From Planctomycetota bacterium (GTDB lineage: Bacteria; Planctomycetota; SZUA-567), in contig JAISXA010000070.1 of assembly GCA_031270685.1 (NCBI GenBank), positions 1-47,019 on the forward strand: a stretch of 47,019 nucleotides of DNA. The letters are read 5' to 3'. Below are positions 40,725 to 47,019 of this stretch, in pieces; positions within the stretch are counted from its first letter, which is position 1, and each line of letters starts with the position of its first letter. The notes below the pieces were generated by a model that worked only from the letters and a program-made list of their open reading frames with translations, made no database searches and was not told the DNA's origin. The position numbers were made by a program, and so were the translations under genes.

Positions 40725-42635
40725 TTATCTTCCAAACAATCGTCCCAATTCCTCCCAGGTAATGGCGATTGCGGTCGGCCTGCCGTGCGGGCAGGTGGGC
40801 ATTTGTCCCGTACTATAAAACTTGTCCAAAAGCGAGTCGATCTCCTCGGCGGGGAGATTTTTTCCCAACAGCACCGACGAACGGCAGGCGAGAGACGCGA
40901 GCAGCTTGTCGCGTCGAAGCTCCAATGCCGACCGCATGCCGCCCATGTCGAGGAGCACCTGCCGGATAAGCTGTTCGAGATCGGACGGGGCAAGGAAGCT
41001 CGGCGCGGCGTTTACCACCAGTCGGTCGGGTTTGGGCAACAACACCTCGAATCCGAGTTCGGCCAGCGAGGGTGCGGTCTCGACCGCCGCCTCCGCCTCC
41101 GTCGGCGAGAGGGCGATTTCCAGCGGCGTCAGCAGCTTTCGCGTCGAATGTCCCCGCTTCCGCTGTTCGCGAAGCCGGTCGAAATTCCACCGCTCGTGCA
41201 GCGCGTGCGGATCGATCAGCACCAGCCCGGCCGGCGTATCCACGGCTATGTATTTGCCGCCGGCCTGTCCCAGCAAGCGATATTCGCCGCCGGCGCCCAG
41301 GTTCGGAAGCCCGGCGCGGCCCGCGGTCGCGGCGGAGGGGCTTGGCGGGTCGGCCGCCTCGGTCGGGGGCGGGGGTTTTTCATCCGGCCGCTTCGCGCCG
41401 GCGGGCGGTGCGCCGACGGAATGCGTTTTTTCTCCCCCGCGCATGGCCTCGCGCACCGCGCCCAGGTCGACCCGGGAAAAATCGTTGGGCCGTTGCGGCA
41501 ATCCGGGAAAATCCCCGAGCGGAGCGCTGGCCAACCCCCCTTTTCGCGGAAGCCGGGCGGTCGCCGGGACGGCGGGGAAGGCGGGCGTCGGGGCTTTAAG
41601 CGGTTGGGAGGAAACATTCCTGAACGTCGGGGCGGACGCGAATTCGGCGAGCGCGGCGCGGACGCCGTGGCGCAGCCCCCGGGCGATCAACTCGGCGTTG
41701 TCGAATCTGACCTCGCGCTTGGCCGGATGGACGTTGACGTCGACGCGCCCGGGGTCGACGGTGATGTAGAACGCGCCGGCCGGGTATTTGCCGGTCATGA
41801 CCGCGCCGTGCGCGGCTTCGCGTATCGAATACGCCATGCGGGCGTCGGAAAACCAGCGGCGGTTGACGAAAAGGTTGATCCCGGCCGAGTTGTGCCGGTT
41901 CTCGGGCGGCGCGGCGAGATATCCCTCCACCGCCGCCCCGGGAGCGATGTCGTGCGCGAAGGGGAGCCAGCGGCCGCCTTTCCCCTTGCCGAAAAGATCG
42001 AGAATCCGCCGTTCGAAGCCGGCGGCGGGATGCACGGCCAGGGAGATGCGCCCGTCGATCTGGAGGCGGAATCCCACCTCGGGATGGGCCAGGGCGGTGC
42101 GGGTCAGGACGGTGACGATGCGGGCATTCTCCGCTCCCGGGCCGCGAAGGAATTTGCGGCGGGCGGGGGTGTTGAAGAATATGTCCCGCACCTCGATGAG
42201 CGTCCCTTTGCGCGGAGCGGCGGGGGACAGGCGTTTTCTCTCCCCGGCCTCGACCACCAGCTCCCGGCCCTCGCCGCCGGCGGCGCTCGCCAGCGTCATA
42301 CGGCTCACCGAGGCGATCGACGGCAGCGCCTCGCCGCGGAAACCGAGGGTGGAGACGGCGAATATGTCCTCCACTTCGCTGATTTTGCTGGTGGCGTGGC
42401 GGTCAAGCGACAGGACGAGGTCCTCCTCGTCCATGCCGCAGCCGTCGTCGGAGACGCGGATCAGGCGGCTTCCGCCCTCCTCGATTTCGACGGCGACATT
42501 GGCCGCGCCGGCGTCGACGGCGTTCTCGACCAGCTCCTTGACGACCGAGGCCGGACTCTCCACCACTTCGCCGGCGGCGATCTTGTTCTGGACGATTTCG
42601 GGAAGAATCCTGATTCTGCGCGCCAACCCGGTCAC
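40725..42635 (-). CDS. mutL: DNA mismatch repair protein MutL
   Basis: MutL couples MutS to strand incision. The 636-residue protein has the GHKL ATPase (about 1-340: KIAAGEVVESPASVVKELVENAVDAGA, SDDGCGMDEEDL, TLGFRGEAL). A proline-rich linker (about 345-435) and the C-terminal dimerisation/nuclease domain follow. The endonuclease motif DQHAxxExxxxE appears as DPHALHERWNFD, with Gln to Pro and the last Glu to Asp. The zinc-site motif CPHGRP is intact (PTCPHGRPTAIAI). GTG 42635 is chosen because it overlaps the HAD stop by 4 bases (GTGA) and gives the family's normal N-terminus. The frame upstream continues but reads into the HAD gene. Confidence 0.95.
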   Translation of the reverse strand: MTGLARRIRILPEIVQNKIAAGEVVESPASVVKELVENAVDAGAANVAVEIEEGGSRLIRVSDDGCGMDEEDLVLSLDRHATSKISEVEDIFAVSTLGFRGEALPSIASVSRMTLASAAGGEGRELVVEAGERKRLSPAAPRKGTLIEVRDIFFNTPARRKFLRGPGAENARIVTVLTRTALAHPEVGFRLQIDGRISLAVHPAAGFERRILDLFGKGKGGRWLPFAHDIAPGAAVEGYLAAPPENRHNSAGINLFVNRRWFSDARMAYSIREAAHGAVMTGKYPAGAFYITVDPGRVDVNVHPAKREVRFDNAELIARGLRHGVRAALAEFASAPTFRNVSSQPLKAPTPAFPAVPATARLPRKGGLASAPLGDFPGLPQRPNDFSRVDLGAVREAMRGGEKTHSVGAPPAGAKRPDEKPPPPTEAADPPSPSAATAGRAGLPNLGAGGEYRLLGQAGGKYIAVDTPAGLVLIDPHALHERWNFDRLREQRKRGHSTRKLLTPLEIALSPTEAEAAVETAPSLAELGFEVLLPKPDRLVVNAAPSFLAPSDLEQLIRQVLLDMGGMRSALELRRDKLLASLACRSSVLLGKNLPAEEIDSLLDKFYSTGQMPTCPHGRPTAIAITWEELGRLFGR

Positions 42636-43285
42636 GCCTCCAATCCCAAATCGGCCAGGGTCACGTCGCCGGTGGCGGGCTTGACCACGTCCGCCCCGGC
42701 GGCTTCGAGTTCGGCGGCCGGAAGGGTGTTCGCGACCCCGACCGCGCGCATCCCCGCCGCGCGCGCCGCCTCGATGCCGTGCACCGCGTCCTCGACGACC
42801 GCGCATTCGGCGGGCGCTAACCCCAGCAGGTTCGCGGCGATGAGAAACAGGTCGGGGGCGGGTTTCTTTTTCGGCGCCATGGTGCCGTCCACCACCACGG
42901 GGAACCACTCGCGCGGAACCCCGAGGCAGCCGATGTTGGCCTCGACCTTCACCTTGTCCGCGCTGGAGCCGACGGCCATGGGGACGCCCCGCGCGTGGAT
43001 GGCGGCGAGGAGCGCGGGAACCCCGGGGAAAGGCTTGCCGTCGCGGGCGACGATTTCCAGGTAGATCTGGTACACCCGTTCCTTCATCTCGACCTTGTAC
43101 GGCACGCCGTATTTTTCGGCCACGCCGCCGACGAACAAGTCGTCGCCGCGCCCGACGAAAGGCACGAAATCCTCCGCTTTGGCGCTTACGCCGTATTCGG
43201 CGAGTCCCAGGATCGAAGCGGCGGCGATGATGGGCTCGGTGTCGGCCAGGCAGCCGTCCATGTCGAAGATGATAGCCTTGATCAT
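42632..43285 (-). CDS. HAD-family phosphatase/phosphomutase, beta-phosphoglucomutase-like
   Basis: The 217-residue protein has the HAD nucleophile motif FDMDGCLADTEP (5-16). Motif II is VGSSADKVK, the Lys motif APKKKPAPDLFLIAANLLG, and the acidic motif IV VVEDAVHGIEAA. A helical C1 cap fits beta-phosphoglucomutase or phosphoglycolate-type phosphatases. Which one cannot be decided, because the cap residues that set specificity are not clear. ATG 43285 has AAAGGA upstream; a longer frame back to 43324 enters the palindrome at 43299. It overlaps mutL by 4 bases and follows ribF. Confidence 0.85.
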   Translation of the reverse strand: MIKAIIFDMDGCLADTEPIIAAASILGLAEYGVSAKAEDFVPFVGRGDDLFVGGVAEKYGVPYKVEMKERVYQIYLEIVARDGKPFPGVPALLAAIHARGVPMAVGSSADKVKVEANIGCLGVPREWFPVVVDGTMAPKKKPAPDLFLIAANLLGLAPAECAVVEDAVHGIEAARAAGMRAVGVANTLPAAELEAAGADVVKPATGDVTLADLGLEA

Positions 43286-43298
43286 TAGCGGTCCTTTC

Positions 43299-43354
43299 GT
43301 CGACTTTAAAAGGAAATCAAACAAACCGCGGTTTGATTTCCTTTTAAAGTCGAC
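43299..43354. repeat. Solo hairpin unit of family A: perfect 24-bp palindrome
   Basis: Arms of 24 bases (43299-43322 and 43331-43354) are exact complements around the loop AAACCGCG (43323-43330). The arm starts GTCGACTTTAAAAGG, close to the family-A internal end GTCGACTTTTAAAG. It lies between ribF and the HAD gene on the minus strand. No convincing target duplication is seen (flanks gtcctttc and ccttttgt are only partly similar). On the minus strand the right arm is near the ribF stop (43376), so it could stabilise mRNA or separate the two genes. Confidence 0.8.
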
Positions 43355-43375
43355 CCTTTTGTTTGCCGGCCAAAA

Positions 43376-44374
43376 TCAGGCAAGGGGTTCGGAAGGAGGA
43401 AGCCCGGAATCCGCGCTTCCGGCCGCTCGGCCCCCGTACGTCCCGGCGAAGAATCTCTCCGCCGCCGCCAAGTCCGATTCCACGCGCTCCCTGAGCGCCT
43501 CCTGGCTCGCGAAGCGCATGACGTCCCTTGTCTTTTTGATAAACGAGACCTCCGCCACCGCGCCGTAAAGGTCGCCGTCGTAACCGAGCAGGTGCGTCTC
43601 GATCAGGAAGTCCTTGATGCCGGCCTCGATCTCCGCCTCCGTCGGCGGCCGGCCGACGTTGGTGACCGAGGGATGGCTCGCGCCGCCCACCTCGACGCTG
43701 GTGACGTACACCCCCGGGGGCGGCTTCAACTCGTGATGCGGGTCGAGGTTCAGGGTCGGGAAGCCGAGCGTCCTGGCCAGCCCCTGGCCGTGCACCACCG
43801 TTCCCACCACCGAAAGCCGACGTCCGAGCAGTTCCGACGCGAGGTCGATGTCGCCGGATTGGGCTGCGAGACGGACCCGCGTGCTGCTTACCGGAGCGCC
43901 GCCGGCGACCAGCGGCGGCGTCGACGCGATTCGCATATTCCAGTTCGCGGACCAGTCGGCGAGACGGCGGACATTGCCGTCGCGGCCTTTCCCGAAGTGG
44001 GCGAGTTCGCCCAAAACGACGGCGGAGGCGTCGAGGCGGCGATGAAAGTATTCCTCGGCGAATTCGCGGCCGGTCAGCGCCGCGATCTCCGGCGTGAAGC
44101 CGAGCGTCCACGCCGCGTCGATGCCTGTTTCGGCAAGCAGCTTGAGCCGCGTTTCCATGTCGGTTATGGACGGCGGCGCCGAACGGCCCAGCGTTTGCCT
44201 CGGGTGCGGGGAGAAGGTTATCGCCAACGAGGGCGCGCCAAGCCCGCGCGCGGTCTCGACTAGATCGCGGAGAATAGCCCGGTGCCCCAGATGGACGCCG
44301 TCGAACACGCCGAGCGTAACGGCCGGCCGGTGTTCCGCAAGTGGAGCTGAATCATGGGCCGTATAGAGTCGCAT
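43376..44374 (-). CDS. ribF: Bifunctional riboflavin kinase/FAD synthetase
   Basis: RibF makes FMN and FAD. The 332-residue protein has the adenylyltransferase domain with GVFDGVHLGHRAIL (22-35), TFSPHPRQTL, and VSSTRVRLAAQSGDI. The C-terminal flavokinase domain has GQGLARTLGFPTLNLD (family G-x-PTAN motif), PGVYVTSV and a downstream 'E..L' helix. ATG 44374 is the homologous start; the open frame continues far upstream through other reading space and was rejected. The divergent site-2 protease gene begins 154 bases away, and the gap between them holds a candidate promoter. A solo hairpin unit follows its stop. Confidence 0.95.
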   Translation of the reverse strand: MRLYTAHDSAPLAEHRPAVTLGVFDGVHLGHRAILRDLVETARGLGAPSLAITFSPHPRQTLGRSAPPSITDMETRLKLLAETGIDAAWTLGFTPEIAALTGREFAEEYFHRRLDASAVVLGELAHFGKGRDGNVRRLADWSANWNMRIASTPPLVAGGAPVSSTRVRLAAQSGDIDLASELLGRRLSVVGTVVHGQGLARTLGFPTLNLDPHHELKPPPGVYVTSVEVGGASHPSVTNVGRPPTEAEIEAGIKDFLIETHLLGYDGDLYGAVAEVSFIKKTRDVMRFASQEALRERVESDLAAAERFFAGTYGGRAAGSADSGLPPSEPLA

Positions 44375-44405
44375 CTCCGCCTTTTCGGCTTCCAGTCGAA
44401 ATGTC

Positions 44406-44435
44406 TTGCAAAAAATCCCCCCGGCCCCGTATAGT
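44406..44435 (+). promoter_or_regulatory. Sigma-70-type promoter for the site-2 protease gene
   Basis: TTGCAA (44406-44411) and TATAGT (44430-44435) lie 18 bases apart, about 93 bases before ATG 44528, in the divergent gap between ribF and the protease gene. The boxes match four and five of six consensus bases. Confidence 0.5.
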
Positions 44436-44527
44436 TTCGGAATCGACGGGGGCGCTTCCCGGCAAGACGGCAATGATAGCCGGAAATCCGCTTTCCGGCA
44501 AGGGCGGCGGAAAAGGTTGGGAGCGGT

Positions 44528-45244
44528 ATGGACGGTTCGTTGCCGATGAATTTTCTCGCCTGGTATGTGGTGTTCCTGTTTTCGACATCGCTTCACGAGG
44601 CGGCGCATGCCGTCGCCGCGTCTTTCGGGGGGGACCGGACCGCTTCGACGGGGGGGCAGGCGACGCTCAATCCCATCCCTCACATCAGGAGGGAGAAGAT
44701 CGGCATGATAGCGGCGCCGATTTTGAGTTTTTTTCTCAATCGCGGAACCTGGATGATCGGGTGGGCGTCCGCGCCGTTCAATCCGTACTGGGCGGCCCGT
44801 TGCCCGAAGCGCTCGTTCGTCATGTCCCTGGCCGGACCCCTGGCGCATCTCATTCCGACGGTTGTAAGCTGGGGCGGCATGGCCGTCGGAATCCGTTACG
44901 CCTTTTTCTCGATGGATTTCGGCGGAACGCACATTGTTCGCGCCTTTGACCCTGAAAACTCCCTCGCCGCCGCGCTGGCGCTGCTTTGTTCCATCCTGTT
45001 CCAATTGAATCTCATCCTCTGCGTCTTCAATTTGCTTCCGTTCCCGCCGATGGACGGTTCGGAAGTATGGTACCTTTTCCTCAAGAGCGAGGAATCACGC
45101 CTCAAGCTCCGGCATACGCTCGCCGGCTACGGACTGGCCGGCCTGCTTTTGGCCTGGTACGTTTTTCCCGTTGTTTTTCGCCCCATACTCAATTTCGCGG
45201 TGATCCGCCTGTTGGCGCTGGGGCATGGGGTGTACCCCCCCTGA
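44528..45244 (+). CDS. Site-2 protease-family membrane metallopeptidase (M50)
   Basis: The 238-residue protein has about five to six membrane helices. Zinc-binding HEAAH lies in the first (STSLHEAAHAVAA, residues 20-32). The third ligand region is NLLPFPPMDGSEVW (NxxPxxxxDG, near 171-185). These are the hallmarks of short S2P homologues (YwhC-like). Such enzymes cut membrane-bound substrates, often to release transcription factors; a substrate cannot be named. There is no PDZ domain. ATG 44528 has GGGAG nearby upstream; ATG 44546 is an alternative. It is followed after about 80 bases by an IMPase-family gene. Confidence 0.88.
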   Translation: MDGSLPMNFLAWYVVFLFSTSLHEAAHAVAASFGGDRTASTGGQATLNPIPHIRREKIGMIAAPILSFFLNRGTWMIGWASAPFNPYWAARCPKRSFVMSLAGPLAHLIPTVVSWGGMAVGIRYAFFSMDFGGTHIVRAFDPENSLAAALALLCSILFQLNLILCVFNLLPFPPMDGSEVWYLFLKSEESRLKLRHTLAGYGLAGLLLAWYVFPVVFRPILNFAVIRLLALGHGVYPP

Positions 45245-45326
45245 ATAATCCCCCTCCCGATCTCCGGGTTAAACTAGTGTCGGGATTTTCGAACCGGTGC
45301 GGCGAGTGGCGGAAGAAGGATTCATC

Positions 45327-46133
45327 ATGACCGACAACGACCTGGACGCCATGCTCGACGTCGCAGTGACGGCGGCGAGGCGCGCCGGAGCCGTCCAGAG
45401 GGAGAAGTTCGGCGGCGAACTCAAGGTGCTCGCCAAGCCGGTCGGCGACATCAAGCTCGAGGCCGACCGCCTGTGCGAGGCGGCGATCGTGGAGACGATC
45501 CGCGACCGCTACCCCGTCCACGCGGTGCTCGCCGAGGAGGGCGGCAAAACCGACGGGGCCGAGTATATCTGGTACGTCGATCCCCTCGACGGCACGGTGA
45601 ATTACTATTTCGGCGTCCCGCATTTCTGCGCCACCCTCGCCTGCTACCGGCAGACCGGCGATTCCGAAAGCGGGCTGGGGGAACCGGTGCTCGGCGTGAC
45701 CTACGCGGCGATGGAGGACGACATGTATGTCGCCGCCGCCGGCCGCGCGTCGAAGGTGAACGGCAGGCCGGTGCGGGTGCGCGAGGAGGAGTCGCTGGAG
45801 GACGCCCTGGTCATCGCCGCCCTCGGCAACCAGCCAGGCAAACTGGTCTTTACCCGGCAGGTGGTGCTGGAGCTGTCGAAGCGGATCCGCAAGACCCGCA
45901 ACCTCGGCGCGGCCGCGCTCGACCTGGCGTACGTCGCGTCCGGCAAGGCGTCGGCGTTTTTCGAATACGGCGTCAACGCCTGGGACATCGCCGGCGGAAT
46001 CGTTCTCGTCGAGGCGGCCGGGGGCATGGTCACCGTGCGGCGGATGGAGGGCGGGCTTGCGGTGGTCGCCTCCGGCCGGAACATCCACCACCAACTGGTG
46101 GAAATGCTTTCCCTCTATGATCCGCGGGGGTGA
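45327..46133 (+). CDS. Inositol monophosphatase-family protein
   Basis: The 268-residue protein has the family's metal sites: EADRLCEAAIVE, AEEGG, and the signature WYVDPLDGTVNYYFGVPHF, with the second signature NAWDIAGGIVLVEAAGG. Members act on inositol 1-phosphate, fructose 1,6-bisphosphate, PAP or histidinol phosphate; this sequence does not tell which. SuhB-like ones also affect rRNA transcription. ATG 45327 has GGAAGAAGGA upstream; a GTG at 45297 is an alternative. Its stop (46133) is followed by 228 bases without a convincing gene up to rpsD, which is read towards it. Confidence 0.9.
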   Translation: MTDNDLDAMLDVAVTAARRAGAVQREKFGGELKVLAKPVGDIKLEADRLCEAAIVETIRDRYPVHAVLAEEGGKTDGAEYIWYVDPLDGTVNYYFGVPHFCATLACYRQTGDSESGLGEPVLGVTYAAMEDDMYVAAAGRASKVNGRPVRVREEESLEDALVIAALGNQPGKLVFTRQVVLELSKRIRKTRNLGAAALDLAYVASGKASAFFEYGVNAWDIAGGIVLVEAAGGMVTVRRMEGGLAVVASGRNIHHQLVEMLSLYDPRG

Positions 46134-46312
46134 CCGCTCTTGCCGTTATCTTGGCGTCATGCTCCTGTGCGGATGCGCCGTTCCGATGTTTAACGCCACC
46201 AGCATGACGCTCATGCAGAGGATTCGTTCCGCGCGGGCGTAAAGAGCTTTTGCGTATATGCGGGGATTTGTCCGCGCCGCAAAACCGAGGTTGATTCGAA
46301 ATGCACAGAACC

Positions 46313-46354
46313 TTTACGGGAAATCGGGCGGCGGTTGGCCCGATTTCCCGTAAA
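46313..46354. repeat. Solo hairpin unit with perfect 16-bp stem, between convergent IMPase and rpsD genes
   Basis: Arms 46313-46328 and 46339-46354 are exact complements (TTTACGGGAAATCGGG) around the loop CGGCGGTTGG. The complementary strand reads CCAACCGCCG, the loop type of family A hairpin II. It lies 7 bases beyond the rpsD stop and could act as a structured 3' end for rpsD mRNA, although no T-run follows. The rest of this 228-base gap (46134-46361) shows nothing I can call. Confidence 0.75.
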
Positions 46355-46361
46355 ACCACCG

Positions 46362-46961
46362 TCAGCGGCTGAAGAATTCGACCAGCAACTGTTCGTTCAC
46401 CGGCAGGCGGACGTCATCGCGGACCGGCAGGCGGACTACCTTGGCCACCAGGTTCTTGGGATCGACGGCGATCCAGTCGGGGGCGGCATAGCCGGACTTG
46501 CGCTCGACGATGCCGGTGACGACCTTGCGGACGCCGGTGCGCTCGGAAATGGTTATGGCGTCGCCGGTACCGACCATGAAGCTGGCGATGTCGACGCGCT
46601 TGCCGTTGACGCGCACGTTGCCGTGGCAGATGAGCTGCCGGGCCTGGGCGCGGGAGGCGGCGAATCCGGCCGAGTGGACGGCGTTGTCGAGACGCCGCTC
46701 GCAGGCGATGAGGAAAGCCTTGGAGGTGTTGCCCTTGGTTCGGCGGGCGAGGTTGAAGAACTTGCGCATCTGACCTTCGCGCATGCCGTAGTAATACATT
46801 ACTTTCTGCTTCTCCAGCAGGCGGCGGCCGTATTCCGACTGTTTGCGGCGGAACGTTTCCTGCTCGCGCTTGAGAAACGCTTTTTCGACATTGCTGTTTT
46901 CATATATCATGAAGCCGAGGCGGCGGCAAATTTTGGTTCTGGGTCCAAGATAACGGCCCAT
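46362..46961 (-). CDS. rpsD: 30S ribosomal protein S4
   Basis: S4 binds 16S rRNA and starts 30S assembly. The 199-residue product has the S4 N-terminal region (MGRYLGPRTKICRRLG), the SEYGRRLLEKQK..YYGMREGQ helix and the S4 RNA-binding domain (RRLDNAVHSAGFAASRAQARQLICHGNVRVNGKRVDIAS). ATG 46961 is chosen because GGAGG ends 9 bases upstream, a good spacing. An ATG at 46970 would follow that GGAGG with no gap. No rpsK, rpsM or rpoA is next to it, so it is away from the usual alpha operon, at least on this side. A family-B fragment begins 35 bases upstream at the window edge. Confidence 0.97.
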   Translation of the reverse strand: MGRYLGPRTKICRRLGFMIYENSNVEKAFLKREQETFRRKQSEYGRRLLEKQKVMYYYGMREGQMRKFFNLARRTKGNTSKAFLIACERRLDNAVHSAGFAASRAQARQLICHGNVRVNGKRVDIASFMVGTGDAITISERTGVRKVVTGIVERKSGYAAPDWIAVDPKNLVAKVVRLPVRDDVRLPVNEQLLVEFFSR

Positions 46962-46995
46962 TCGTGGCATCCTCCATGGAAGAATTCAGATAAAA

Positions 46996-47019
46996 ACCGA
47001 GCTTTTGCAAATTGGGCAT
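46996..47019. repeat. Family-B element, truncated by the window edge (B3)
   Basis: ACCGAGCTTTTGC followed by AAATTGGGCAT matches the complement of the right end of B1 in 23 of 24 bases (ACCGAACTTTTGC in B1). It is thus a copy in reverse orientation that continues past the window, upstream of rpsD. Confidence 0.65.

Noticed and set aside
43291-43362. Target duplication around the solo palindrome
   Set aside because: The flanks share only a loose CCTTT pattern, which is not enough.
46118-46242. Small open frame after the IMPase gene
   Set aside because: About 40 codons starting inside the IMPase 3' end, with no ribosome binding site and no recognisable product.
1-47019. CRISPR array, rRNA, tRNA, phage or defence genes
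   Set aside because: No regular spacer-repeat pattern, no rRNA or tRNA signature in any intergenic gap, and no phage, integrase, transposase or defence protein among the recognised genes.

Overview
The window is about 47 kb of GC-rich bacterial chromosome, roughly 33 protein genes packed tightly, with no rRNA or tRNA gene that I can see. The content is mostly housekeeping: replication and repair (priA, dnaE, mutL), translation (alaS, rpsD, an RluA-type pseudouridine synthase), and cofactor and amino-acid metabolism (ribF, folC, hisD, speA). It also holds glycogen metabolism, a type IV pilus motor segment, and sensory genes. Secreted chaperone and protease genes plus PilT/PilC, a sigma-54 activator and hybrid kinases suggest a Gram-negative didermic bacterium. 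The S4 protein and the mix of genes look PVC-like or like a poorly sampled neighbouring phylum, but this is a weak guess.

Layout. Positions 1-20886 are read on the plus strand: the tail of an FtsX-like permease, a eukaryotic-type UDP-sugar pyrophosphorylase, priA, a DUF4912-GH57 glucan enzyme, an EI24/CysZ membrane protein, glgA, pilT-pilC, a PilS/PilR-like two-component pair overlapping an RluA-family gene, speA, and the overlapping pair rex-cheR. hisD (minus) is convergent with cheR and divergent from a GNAT-like gene and an SDR/RmlD-like gene. From 23968 to 44374 genes run on the minus strand in three blocks: ribF-HAD-mutL; S41 protease-folC-cyclophilin/FKBP-dnaE-hybrid kinase-alaS, with a candidate promoter before and a terminator after; and TPR-TIM barrel-glycosyltransferase. 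A site-2 protease and an inositol-monophosphatase-family gene (plus) and rpsD (minus) close the window.

The most unusual content is intergenic. Nearly every longer gap holds a hairpin element from two related families. Family A has 19-bp inverted ends, and one copy is flanked by a perfect 8-bp target duplication. Family B is 130-150 bp long. Both are built from hairpins whose loops read AACCNCC on one strand, while their stems differ and in places covary. One family-A copy landed exactly on the start codon of the TPR gene, duplicated the ATG, and left a 55-codon open frame through the element. A second notable feature is glgA, which has a 198-residue low-complexity N-terminal extension followed by an internal ATG with a strong ribosome binding site at the canonical start of glycogen synthase.
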